NCBI RefSeq assembly: GCF_963662255.1
Contig: NC_085046.1
Coordinates: forward strand, 101,325,324-101,389,323
DNA from: Cinclus cinclus
Taxonomy: Eukaryota > Chordata > Aves > Passeriformes > Cinclidae
Direction: 5' to 3'
Length of the DNA: 64,000 nt
Shown here: positions 40,901 to 53,267 of the stretch, piece by piece
How the letters are laid out: each line of letters opens with the position of its first letter
How positions within the stretch are numbered: position 1 is the first letter of the stretch
Position numbers and translations under genes: made by a program
The notes under the pieces: generated by a model
The model's input: the letters and a program-made list of their open reading frames with translations, nothing else
Databases searched by the model: none
What the model was told of the DNA's origin: nothing

Positions 40901-43900
40901 AGCAAACATTCAGGAGTATTAACTTCCTAGATATATCTGTGCCAAATTTAGCAATTTGAGTGGGTATTTTTCCACAGTGCTTCATTCCCACTGTATAACT
41001 TCCTCCTACTGTTAGCACCACTTCAATAACTTTTTTCTGACCATGACTAAGGAGACTGTTCACAGAAGAAACTAACCCACATTTTCATTCATTTGCACTT
41101 CAATTCCTGCTAAGATGCATGGGCAGACATACTGTATTTTTTGTTTTACCCCTTTCCAGTAATTTCTATAAATCTCACTCCATTTTATCCCAAACCTTTA
41201 GGACCTCTGGCTTTAATGCCAGTTCCCTTCAAAGCTGTAGCCATTTTTGATTTAAGACTGTTTTTTTGAGACAGCTGCTCCTCAGTTTTTTTAGTACCTC
41301 TGAAAATCCCAAACAATTGCTTCTTACAAATACTCTGTGATAGTTTAGGAGTTCCTTTGTCCTCAGTGCATCTGCTGTTCTGTTAGGGTTTAGAAAAGCT
41401 GATTGCCAAAGTCTGCTTCACGACTCCTGTGTTTCCACATGGAATTTCCTCTCCAACTCTCCCATCCAAATTTGGGGCAGGTCATTGCTTTCCCATGAGA
41501 CACACAGGCTCTCAGTTATGCAGCACCTTTGAGGCAAGCACACAGCTCCTGCAGTTTAGACTCAGCTGAGAAGGCTCTACAGTGGGTTGAAGAATCAGTG
41601 ATTTTTAAGGAAACAATGCAAACAGTGTTTAGGACCAAAATTAAAGACTCAGAAGAAGAAGGGCTAATGGGCAGGAATGCATTATCCTGACATAAAGAGG
41701 TGTATAAGCAAGTAAAACTGATTTCCATTCACTGGAGGAATGTTTGGATGACGGACCGTTGATTGTGGGAAAGGTGGAAGAATACAATACCTATGATCTC
41801 AGCACAACATAACTCACCAAGAATGGTATTAGGGGTATGTTTGGGGTTCTGTGTTCTTTCAGTATATAAGTAATTTGCTACAATTTTTGAATTTAAATAA
41901 ATAAGCTAGCACCTCCTATTCAGAAGTCAAAAAGCAGCTTTGCTTTCTTGTCTTGTAAGGTATTACAGTCCATTTCTCATCAGTAGCAGAAAGGAGAATG
42001 GTGTTTCCCTTCACCTTGACAGAAGGTTCAACAATAAAGATGTTCACTAAATCAGGGAGTTAATATTCACTAAAAAATATTTTCAGAGCAGCAGACACTT
42101 GTAGCACATCCAAGAGGTGTCCTTAGCACTGCATTATTAGAATTTAAAAAAAAGCTCAAAACTTTGACATGTTGTATCTTTAAAGTACTTCAGGGGTTTT
42201 CTTTTTTTGAGGCAAGATGAAAGCAGTTCTTTACATCATTTGGTATCAGAAATGCTGGTGTTTTATAAAGAATAACATGCAGTCTGACAACTAATTGATT
42301 TACTGCAATTGAGTTGTAGAGTCGAGCCCTGAATAGTGTTGAAGTGTCTTGGCAGAGCAGGACAAACAAAGAGGAAGAAAAGTTTTCCAGTTATCTCATA
42401 AAAAACTTAGAATCTGTATTCCAGTTTCTGAGGGAAGAAATATCTCTTTGTCAACTTCTTGCCTGGCAATGGAATTACAGCTCTGCTAATCTTTATCTAA
42501 AACTGTGAAGTGACAGCATGGTGCTAGCACTGACCAGCCTTGTAATGTTAAATGTATTTAAATGCCTCACCTGTGCAATAATTAGTCCAATATTCATATG
42601 GAGATCTTTTTACATTAAAGAAAAGATACCCCCAAACTTCAGTTTATTGGATGTGTGTCTTGGTCTGGGAGTAATTACAAATTCACACGGTTGTCCTTAC
42701 ACTGATGCTGCAACTTCCTAAATTAATTTTAACCTGACCCTTGTTAAGAACAGGCACTTGTTGGAGGAGGGATGCCACAGCAGTGGGTGTCCCAGGAGTG
42801 TTGCTCACATCTAACCCCATCTTTTCAGCCCTGTGCTGAGAGGAGATGGGACCTGGGTTTGATTTTCCACCTTCTCCCATCTGTGCTGCTGTGGGCTTGG
42901 CCCTCTGTCCCAAGGGCTCGTGTTCTCCATCCCCAGGGAAGGGCTGGTGAGCTGCTTGGTTTGCTCATCTCTAGGTAGCTGGGTCATGTGAATGGTCCAG
43001 GAGTGTGGGCTGGAGCCCTGCATGTGCTGTCCTGCTGTTTGCTTCCCGGAGAAAGTTAAATCCACTGACTGGCAGCACAGCTTGTGACTGCTTGGGTAAG
43101 ACTAGATTAAGTCCAGAGGAAAAAAGAAAAGAGTAGGAAGATATGCCTTCCAAAAGGGGATGCCAGCACAGAAGTGAAATCACAAACCAGCTGCTACTCT
43201 GTGTGAGTGCAGGAGATGATTCAGCACTGGATGCAACATAGACATTAATTAAAAATAATAAAATTAAGCCATGGAGGCCTCTACAAAAAATCTAACAGTC
43301 TTCTAAACATCAAAAGCTTATGAAGTGCACAATAAACAATTTAGTTCAAAATTTTCTCAAGACTTTTGATAAAATCTGACTTTAGAGGTTCTTGACAAGC
43401 TAACAATTTGCTGCAATGTGGAAAGCATGCAGGGAAAAATGGATAATGGAAATGGATAAATGGAAAACTGTTAATCACTGAACTTGTCAAGGAATATCAC
43501 AATACAATTGGCATATTTCACCTGTTTGTTCGCAGTTTAGGAAAGAAAGGGAACATCTTCATTCACCAAATTTGCTCCTAGCAAAATACTATTCTGGTGG
43601 CTAAAGACTGTGACAGAGTCTAGGAAAACCTTAATGAAATTACATTATAGACAATTTTGTGATAAAAAATATTTGGACCCATTAAGACAGGGAACTAGAG
43701 ATGAGCAAATAATTATTTCTAAAATGCATTCAGCATATATAGCTTTGTATGTGTTTGAGAAATGCTGAAGACATTTATGTGAATATGATAAAGAGAGGCT
43801 TCCAAAAGTCTAGAATTAGCTGAATTGAGTGATATGAAAAAGAAATGTACACTAGAGTGGAAAATGTGGCAGTAGGACACAGAACGAGGACAAGCCTTTC

Positions 43901-45825
43901 TCCACAGTTTTATAAGAGAGGGAACTCTACATAATTTTTTATAAGCAAAACCATGTAGCATATCATAGCTTACATAGCTGCATCACAGCTTATCAGCAAT
44001 AAGAAGAACTAAGCTAACAAATGGAGAATGAAGTTTAGAACAATAACAGGAGTAAATACAGAATGGGGGAGAAAAATCTTATTTTGAAGGAAATTGATGG
44101 AAGGTCAATAGAAAAGCTCAGTGAGTTTGTAGACCCAAAATGATCAGTTGGTTATCACAGGACTATCTTTAATGTTATCTATCTATTAGGACAGTTAAGA
44201 AATATTTCAGTAGTTAAAAAACATAACTTTAGTTTGGTTTGAAAGGATTTACTCTGTGGGTTAAAAGTAAGAAATATGTTGGTCAACAATATCTGAAGCC
44301 CCAGCCAGTGGACATTGTAGCTGTGCATGCTGAGAACAACTCAGAGATGAGAACTGGATTAACCTTTCACCATTTTGTGAAGATCTGTGCTGAGCCTGTT
44401 TTGGCACACCTTACAGATAACTAGCATCAGATCGTAAGTTACATTGCACACCCAGAATTCTGTATATCTATCATCACACAGCAAAGCTGAAAATTTTTGG
44501 GGAAAGGAAACAAAATACAGATGAGGAGAGAAAGAAAAGCAAGGTTACAGATAAAATTGCCTTCCAACAATTAATAAAATACCCCCCAGGTTTAGGACAT
44601 ACTTCCTGTTACAGTATATTCGGAAAACTATCCCAGTGCAGCCTGACAGTGGCTTGCACCTCCCTTTCCTCCACGTGTCATGCACCCTTTCCAAGTGGAT
44701 GAAGAATAGGAAGGGTAGGGAGGAGGAAGGGACTGGTGGAGGCTCCATGAGACACTGGCTGTGTACAACACCTGCTGGCTGTGCCTCCCTCTAACAAATC
44801 CACCTCACACATTACAGACCTTTATTGCATAAGGATATCCCTCTATTTTCTGTGCTCTGTGGTACAGAAGCCTCTCACCCCTCTGAGGGCAAGCAACTCT
44901 CCTCCGAGGAGTCTCAGCATAACGTGGCAATTCATGAGGAACACGGCAGTGCAATTCCATTTCAACAACAAGGAGTTTCTGTTTGTGCCACCTCTCATTT
45001 TTAATTCATGAATACATTAATTTTGTATCATTTGCATCATAACTTAGAGTCTTTCCTGCAAAGGAACAGTAAGGATTCATTGTTTTCATCTTTTTTCCCC
45101 GCTATTCTGCTTTGCTCTTAGTCACCTTCTCTACATGAATCAATATTACTTCTCCCAAAAAACAGGCATGTGGGATTTATTCAGGCAAAGTGCTGATATT
45201 AAAACTGGGACAATTCCCTTTAGCAATAAACAGTGAACAATAATGTAAAACACTATGGTATGACAGCCATCACCTGAATGAAGAATACACATCTGACTCA
45301 TCCTTTTTGCTGTCTGTCAACAGCAATACACTTGGACATGGCAGTGCCTCTGTATGCCACACAATGGGTTGCCTTCTTATTTCTTTTGGACTTTTTTACT
45401 AAAAATCTGTTTTTCTCCATGTTCCAGAGAGGTTTTTATCTGTTTTTATAAAACCCCTGTTCTTTACTGAAGGCCAAGAAGGATTTGTTATATCTATTAC
45501 ATCTGCAATTGTAGCTGATTATTTTTATCACATTTTGTAACTTGAAAGCTCCCTTTAGTTGCTTTAATTTTGGGGTCTGTACACCATCCTTTCTCCATTC
45601 AGGACAGGAGTTCACTATCACAGGAGGCAAAGCCATGTACTATTTTAACAGACCCTGAAGAGATGAAAAAGTTATGAATGGATCCTGTGGTCTAGATGAA
45701 TACCTATTGTGCTGATGTGACTGTATGAAACACAAAAAGAAGATAAAAAGGGAGGTTCACTTTTGGCATTTAGATTCTCTTCTTTTACTACAGTTTCCCT
45801 GAAGCATGTCCCTACCTTTGTTTAT
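34909..45825. other. Upstream intergenic DNA, no gene recognised
   Basis: Beyond the promoter and the GC-rich block at 35.4-36.1 kb this is AT-rich DNA. I recognise no exon, RNA gene or clear transposon. A weak CR1-like phrase (agacttttgataaaatctga near 43360) is too short to call. Confidence 0.7.
35390..36110. other. Second GC-rich block upstream of MTCL1
   Basis: A separate GC- and CpG-enriched stretch about 0.5-1.2 kb beyond the inferred MTCL1 start. It may be a CpG-island shore, a distal promoter or the start of a divergent non-coding transcript. Several overlapping open frames on both strands look like composition artefacts: none resembles a protein I know and none has a clear splice structure. 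Confidence 0.4.
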
Positions 45826-46556
45826 TCTCTTCTTCTCTCTTCTCTTCTCTTCTCTTCTCTTCTCTTCTCTTCTCTTCTCTTCTCTTCTCTTCTCTTCTCT
45901 TCTCTTCTCTTCTCTTCTCTTCTCTTCTCTTCTCTTCTCTCTTCTTCTTCTTCTTCTTCTTCTTCTTCTTCTTCTTCTTCTCTTCTCTTCTCTTCTCTTC
46001 TCTTCTCTTCTCTTCTCTTCTCTTCTCTTCTGTCTTCTCTTCTTCTTCTTCTTCTTCTTCTTCTCTTCTCTTCTCTTCTCTTCTCTTCTCTTCTCTTCTC
46101 TTCTCTTCTCTTCTCTTCTCTTCTCTTCTCTTCTCTTCTCTCTTCTCTTCTTCTTCTTCTTCTCTCTCTTCTCTTCTCTTCTCTTCTCTTCTCTTCTCTT
46201 CTCTTCTCTTCTCTTCTCTTCTCTTCTCTTCTCTTCTCTTCTCTTCTCTTCTCTTCTCTTCTCTTCTCTTCTCTTCTCTTCTCTTCTCTTCTCTTCTCTT
46301 CTCTTCTCTTCTCTTCTCTCTTCTCTCTCCTCTCCTCTCCTCTCCTCTCCTCTCCTCTCCTCTCCTCTCCTCTCCTCTCCTCTCCTCTCCTCTCCTCTCC
46401 TCTCCTCTCCTCTCCTCTCCTCTCCTCTCCTCTCCTCTCCTCTCCTCTCCTCTCCTCTCCTCTCCTCTCCTCTCCTCTCCTCTCCTCTCCTCTCCTCTCC
46501 TCTCCTCTCCTCTCCTCTCCTCTCCTCTCCTCTCCTCTCCTCTTCTCCTCCTGCTC
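45826..46556 (+). repeat. Composite pyrimidine microsatellite (TTCTC, TTC, TCTCC)
   Basis: About 0.72 kb of almost pure pyrimidine. Blocks in order: (TTCTC)n 45834-45940; (TTC)n 45941-45980; (TTCTC)n 45981-46040 with a single interrupting G in tctgtcttc near 46032; (TTC)n to about 46063; (TTCTC)n to 46146; short (TTC)n to 46162; (TTCTC)n to 46320; (TCTCC)n 46326-46540, about 43 copies; then a degenerate end. Long open frames across it (267 and 276 codons) are low-complexity translations and not genes. Confidence 0.97.
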
Positions 46557-49500
46557 AGAGTATTAAAATCCCCTTTGTCTTTCAGGCCATGTTACACCTC
46601 TCTTCAAATCCTTGTTGCCTGCAGCATAATTTTTAAGGTCTTGTTCTCCCATCTTCATGGGTCTACCCACGCTTCATGCTTTTTACCAAGCATAAAATAT
46701 AATCAGGGTAAGGAAGATGCCAGAGGCTTGCAGAGTTTGAAACCATTATGTTTAAGTCGGGCAGTAGGTCAGGGCAGAGAGGCAGCTGCAGAGCTGCATT
46801 TTGGTGTATTTTTTATGCCTCATCTGTAGTAGAGGTGAGCTGTGTAAACTACCTGTTGAAACCTCTGTGTGATGGAAAATCACACAGTGATTAGTGCCAG
46901 TAAGTATACCATCAAAAAAGAGAACAGGGAAGGAGAAGGAAAAAAGATAACAGCTGCTAAGTGAACTTATTACCTCACTATGGTATGAAAGAAGGTGACC
47001 AGGAAAACCTAATCATGGGTACTTGGCAGTGCTTTCCTGCCTCACCTCCTCAAGAGCAAGTAACACCTATTCACTGCAGGAGCAGAAGTCACAGCCTTTC
47101 ATGATGGATACAAAATACGGCTTCAATTTATCTTTATCCTTTTCTTTTCCTCCCCAAAATGACACATTTATGGTGTTTACCCCAGGAGAACTTTCAAGAA
47201 TACATCCCAATTAATATTCATATTTGAAATTGTATATTGTATTAAATAAAGAATATAACCAAAGCAAAACTATCAAATATAAGGTTAAGAAATGAAATCT
47301 ATATTGTTAACTCAAGGCTACCACACAGTAAAGAACAAAGCCTTTTAAAGAATACCATACAATACATTACAGAACTAAGCTTTTCAAATCAGTATATGCA
47401 GGATTAGGGCTACATTTTAATCCAAACATGATAAAAGGGAAAAACCAAATAGGCAAAATAGGACTACTTTACAGTGTTACATAAGAACTCACACTGAACC
47501 CCTGATTCTGTTTTGTAACGGTACCAGGAGGAAAAACAATATTTAAAAACATTAATTCTTTATTTTTTAAAATTTTTCCTTATCTGATCTAATACCATAA
47601 ATATCAAAATACTTTAATCCAAACTGTATGGCTACTGCCACCACAGCACAGAGCTCATTTTGTTTGTGAGCCTCAGTCCTCTATTTTCTGTTTCAGCACG
47701 TATCAGTTTCTCTTCAGTACCAGCTCAGCTCTGACATTTTGGGAGTTTGTGGCCACTGAAATACTCAGCTTCGTGATGCTTTTCAAAAACAGCAGCATTA
47801 TCTACACTACGTTCTATTTTCAAGCTTGTGACAGAAATTCTCAGCACTGACTCAGTCTTGAAGTCCCTCGCATTTTCAGGAAAAAAATGCTAAGATTACA
47901 CTATCCTTTGCGACTATGTATACTGCCTACATAATATACATCTATTTTGTAAGCAGCTTAGGGTAGGAACCATGTATTATATAAAGTTGAGTGTATAGTC
48001 AATGCCCTTATTTAGTAATAACCCATGCTTCCCCTCCTGACTGCAGTGCCTGGTGGCAGACTGGGATTTGTTTGTGAGGAGATGAGTGGTAGCACAATAA
48101 CATCTACTAAAATGCACTTGTTATTCCTGCCTTTCCCATTCAAAGACGAAGACAGGCAAGCAGCCGGCGGCATAACCTCCTCAGTAACTGATATGCCTAA
48201 GAGGCTCCTAGATCCTACCCATGCCATTCCAACTTCTACCTCCCCAGGAAGAAATGTTGTGATGGAGATGGCAGCAATATCCTCAGGAGGGTACCACTGC
48301 TCCCTTCCTTCCCTTTCTCCCTTGCACTCTCCCCTGGGCTCTCAGAGAAATATGTTGCCTTTGAAACTCATGTGCCAGGATATTATTCAAAGATTTATGG
48401 TTCCTGATTCTTCCTACAGTCCGCTTTTGGGGCTTTGTTTACTTGGCAGGGTGAGAGTGGGAGGAGGGAACTGGATTAGCCTCAAAACCCCACAACAAAA
48501 GGCAGAAAAGCGCTGCTTTAGGCATTTAATAATCCTCATTTCTAGAGAATTACTGAATATGCTGGAATTATCTCTTGAAAATCTGGTGTATTTTAACAGA
48601 GTTATTCATAGCACTTAAGAAACACTTCACATCAAAACAGATTTGAAATCAACAGGAGTTTTGTTCTGATCTGGTAACCACTGTCATGTACCATAAGAAA
48701 AAAGCAAAACAAAATGTTCTGGTTTTATTTACTTTACCTTTAGAGGCATAAACATTACACTGATAAGAATAATCAGAACCACTGCTATCCGAGCACTGGG
48801 AAAAAGAAAGGCAAATAATTAATGGTTTTTGGTCTAGTGAACAATTTTCTTCCCATTTGTAACGACTTTTACAGATGAGAGGGGACTACAATATTTCCCT
48901 GAACATAATGTGGGGAGAGGACTGGAGTATTGGTTTTGTTGACTTTTTTTTTAGGAGAGGAACAAAACTATCTAGTCTTTGCTCAGGCTATTGGACAGAT
49001 ATCATACAGTGGCTCAAAATGCTAATTTGCTTAATTGCATTAGTCCACTCCCCTCCTGTTATGGGAATTCAAGCTTCAATGGCAAATTCAACCTCCTAAT
49101 GAGATTATGGTGCCGTTCCCAATATGAGGCTGTGGGGTGGCAAAGGAGCCACGCGTTTCCGTGGTGACTGGCTGAGTGGTTAACCCTGGTAAAATGGGGT
49201 GGAGGAGAGAATCAGCCTGAGTGACAGTACTTCATCCTTTAAACTTCAGTTCATGGCTGAGCAAAGCAGAATTAGTGCCAAGCAACGACCATGGGGAGAT
49301 CACCTTTGTTTTAATCTTTGTCTCCTCCAGCTGATGTCAGTAGAAGGGGACAAGGCAAAGGACCTCAAGCTGTGGTAAAGATCATTAAAACAGAAGAATA
49401 TAAAGCCATGGACATGCCTGTGCCATCTATTAAATATTAATATCAGTTGAATGCAGATATTTTTCTTTGTTATGCTGTTTGATACTACCAATATCATTAT

Positions 49501-52500
49501 ACCTTTAATCCATTTCATGTAGTTTTATTCCTTTTTTAAGCTCCTTTGTAATGAAGGTGCCTTTTAGTCAGCTCCACCAGCTAATCAGATTGCTTTCCCT
49601 TCATTACTCACATTGAGCTTTTAAAGCCTGAAGCCTAAGCTAACTAGAATATATGGTCACGATTTAAGTAATGTGGAAGAGCTGAAACTGTGCCAGAAAC
49701 ACAGCACATAGCTACGTTTTTATTGCCTTCATATTAAGAGCAGGTGAGATGCTTTTGAATCAGGGACTGTTCAATCAAAAACATGTCCAATTACTGTACA
49801 GGAGTGTAACAGACGTGTTTATCACTCACATATTTCAATGGAAACAACTAATAGCCTTTTTTGCCATTTAGCCAATAAATTTTGTGAAGACAAATGCAGG
49901 GCAATGTTAAAGAGATCTCGTCTGTGAATGGAGAACAACAATAATTTTTTGGGAGCATATTATTTTTTCCCAAGGCAAGGATATTTCTGAGTCAGAGGAC
50001 AATGCTGCCCACATGCAGTTAAGGAGTCTATAACCCATACACATGGATTCCCTGAGCCCAGTTTAGTTCACAGCAGTGCAAAGCTAGAGAATTTCCATAG
50101 CGGTCAGTAAAGTTAAGCTGTTGTCAAAAACACCCATAAAGGCAAAATTGTTACCTCTTTTCACAAGTCTGTGTATGTGAGAAAAGATTGGAGGTGCAGG
50201 CCCATGGGCAAGCCTGAATGAAGGGATTCAAGGACCAGATGAATTCAAAAGTGATAAAAAACTTACTCTGACCACCAAGCACCACTGGTGTGTGATTTGC
50301 CTCTCTGGTATGTGGCTGCTGCCTGGGAGCATGGTGGTGGGGAACAGCAACCTGGTGCAAGGGCAAGAAGAAAAGGAGATACCATTACTATGTGACACCT
50401 CCAGTAGCAACTCCTAATTCCACTACACTCTAATTTAGTACAACTGAGAGTATCATCAATTGCTGAAATCTTTTCACTATTTTTAAACCTCAGGGAGCAA
50501 ATGGAAATCACATTTTAAAGAGGGAAACTTAATTAGGGTTTTTGAGAAGTCATTTACCAAAGCGGAAGTGACAAGGGCAGCTCTACATTCTTTGCCTCTC
50601 CTCTGGGAAGGTTTCTGATGTCTGCCACCGATCCATGCGGTTTTTCTTTTACTGTGGATTTGTCTGTGATGGCTCCCGGCAGATGAGTTTGATGTAGCTG
50701 GTCATCAGGGTTAAAATGGAAGAATCAATAAATTTTTCAGTTTTCATTTTTGTTTTCCTCAGCACTTTTAGGAAAGCCTGTAATTCTCATAATCACATCC
50801 TGACCTTGATTCCCAAGATCATTTATTTTTGAAGATACCTACACTGTAATCAAAGCTGCCATTACAGCATTGCTAGTTACACGTGTAGCTGCTTTCATCT
50901 AGCTAGACTCAGATTAAAGGTTCCTGCAGCATTTAGGCTGCTGAAGCCAATGGCAGGAAGGCTGGTGCAGCAGTGGAGCCCTTAGAGCCCCCACAGGGGA
51001 TGCCGGGCATGCACTTGAGAGGACCAAGAGCTTGGTGGCCCTTCCCGTGACAGCACCTGCCTCTGTGGCTCTGCTGGAGTCACACTTTTGCCTCCTAGAA
51101 ATACCTTACTAGCCTCATCACAATCAATTGTCTGCACTTAGGTCTTTAAAACATGACCTTCTTCAGTCCTTCAGCCCAAGTATTTATTAAGTGTGTGGAC
51201 AATTTTGTTCATTAAGTTTTCACAGGCCATGTGGGGTGAGAGAAGCAGCTACTGTTGTGGCTGTGACAGATATCTGCAGCTCCTCCTCCTCATCTCTGGA
51301 ATTTTTTTCTGAACATTTTTTTGTCTTGGCCTTTTTCAAGTTTCTTTGTTGCTTCCTGTTGCTCTAGGAGAAGTGGTTCTGGTGTACTTCTGAAAGTTCA
51401 TCAGGATCAGTAAGTTAGCAGTTTTAGAGGCTGAGAGGCTGGGAGGAAGGCAAGATAATCACAGCACCTTTATAAGGTATTTAACACATAATAAAATACA
51501 ATCAAATATTTTGATAAATAAATTAGGAGCCTAATCTCTTCCTTGGCTTTCCTAACAGTGGCAGAGATGACTCGTCCTGATTCCACTTGCTGGAGGAACC
51601 TAATTTAAGCATCCAGATTTAGATGAGTTAGTATATGATGTGATGACTCCTTCCCACTCCTGTTCATTTTTTTTCACTACTGACATGGGTAGAAAATTCA
51701 GATGTATGTTACTGGTTTTTAATTTTTTTTTAGCTATGTGATGGGATCCCTTTCTGTTAATGAGAAGAGATTAACCTTTTGAAATGCAAGGATGAAATTA
51801 CACTCTTCAGGACAAGAGCCACAAGCTAATAACATAGAGCCTAGGAAAGAACTATGCAGACACCCAAATCTCAGATTTGAAGTTTGTTCCTGTAATGAAA
51901 AAAACAGAACATTTATTAAATGGTTATTTAAACAGGCTCAGGATCACAATCCCAACCAATTCTGCTTTGGCCAGGAATAAAGAATAGTTAAGACAGCAAG
52001 GATGCAAACCCAGACCTCCACCCACAGCTTCAGTGGGAGAAAAAAGAAAAATCTTCCAGATGGATTTTGCCATTGACTAATCCTGCAACAGCAAGAATTT
52101 TTATTAGCATTAAGAGGTTAGGAACTAAAATTATCTCTCAAAATTCAGCCCCAATTCAGCCCCAACACTGTCTAGAACTGAATTTTGGGTGTGTAATATG
52201 CACTCACAACAGACTTTGGCTGTACTATGTTTTAAACACAGCTGCAAGCACTCATGTAGTTATTCCCTTAGAAACATCCATCTTGGTTATGGAAATATTA
52301 AGAAATACAGTTCTGGAAATCCCTAGAAAATAACTACTAGTTCTTAAAAGAGATCACTCTCATCTGACCAGAAGAACTGTGGAATACAGGCAATATTATG
52401 TGGAAATTAGACAAAAAAGGGTATGGAAGCAAAGGAATACCAGGATATACCTTTGTTATGCTGCATTACCATAAAGTATAAACAAATGGGAGAAAACGCT

Positions 52501-52693
52501 CCCACAATTCAAATTCAGAATTTGAGGGATTCCTACATTATAGCTCTACCAGAGGAGAGGGGTCAAGAACACTGCCCTTCTCAATGTGCAAGCAATGTTT
52601 TCAGACTACCTGACATATGCTTAGGTGCTTGTGTATCCACAGGGAAGGAAGAAAAGGGTATAATGCAATAAGCATTAAGTAGTTTCATCCAAT
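46557..52693. other. Intergenic DNA, no gene recognised
   Basis: AT-rich sequence with no transposon I can name. The longest frame, 197 codons at 48025-48618 plus, has no recognisable domain and is listed in the findings rather than as a gene. Confidence 0.65.
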
Positions 52694-53267
52694 TGTTGTA
52701 GTTTACCCCCCAGCTGGCAACCAACCACCACACAGCCCCTCAGTCACTACCAGTGGGGTGGGGGAGAGAGTAGGAAGACTCAGACTCATAGGCTGTGATA
52801 AAGACAGTTTAATTGGACAGAAAAGGAAGAAAATAATACTAATACTAATACTACTAATACTAATACTACTACTACTACTACTAATGATGATGATGAAAGA
52901 ATTTGAATATATGAATCAAGAGTTGCACAATGTGATAGCTCACCACCAACTGGTACCAGTCAGTTCCTGAACAGTGGCCCTCAGCCAGCTCCAACCTCCA
53001 GTTCACATACAGAGCATGATGCCTTATGGTATGGGACATCCCTTGGGTCAGCTGGGGTCAGCTGTCCAGGATTTGTCCCCTCCCAGGTTGTGCCTCTGCA
53101 GCCTTCTCACTGTCAGGACACAAGAAGCTGAAAAGTGCTTTAAATTGTTCAGCAACAATTGGGAACATCAGTGTGTTCTCAACATTACTCTCATACTAAA
53201 TTCAAAACATAGCACTGTACCAATTACTAGGAAGAAAATTAACTTTGTCCCAGCTGAAATCAGGACA
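52694..53267 (-). mobile_element. Solo LTR of an avian endogenous retrovirus (minus strand)
   Basis: On the minus strand this 574-base element begins TGTCCTGATTTCAGCTGGGA and ends GGGGGGTAAACTACAACA, giving TG...CA ends. Its start, the block near TCAGCTTCTTGTGTCCTGAC, the ATTAAACTGTCTTTATC segment and the terminus match an LTR family very common in passerine genomes as I remember it, probably ERVK-like. It includes a trinucleotide-rich stretch (52832-52895) where that family normally carries a TTATTA-type repeat. No internal genes flank it. I see no perfect target-site duplication. It lies about 18 kb upstream of MTCL1, in the same orientation. Confidence 0.85.
52832..52895 (+). repeat. (TAATAC)/(TAC)/(GAT) microsatellite inside the LTR
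   Basis: Imperfect run of aatact and tac units followed by gatgatgatga, within the minus-strand LTR. It probably expanded from the LTR's own TTA-type repeat. Confidence 0.9.

Noticed and set aside
43280..43720. CR1-like phrase near agacttttgataaaatctga
   Set aside because: The similarity is limited to about 45 bases and could not be extended.
45763..46636. Plus-strand frames of 267 and 276 codons
   Set aside because: They are translations of the pyrimidine microsatellite (repeating SLLFS or LLSSP).
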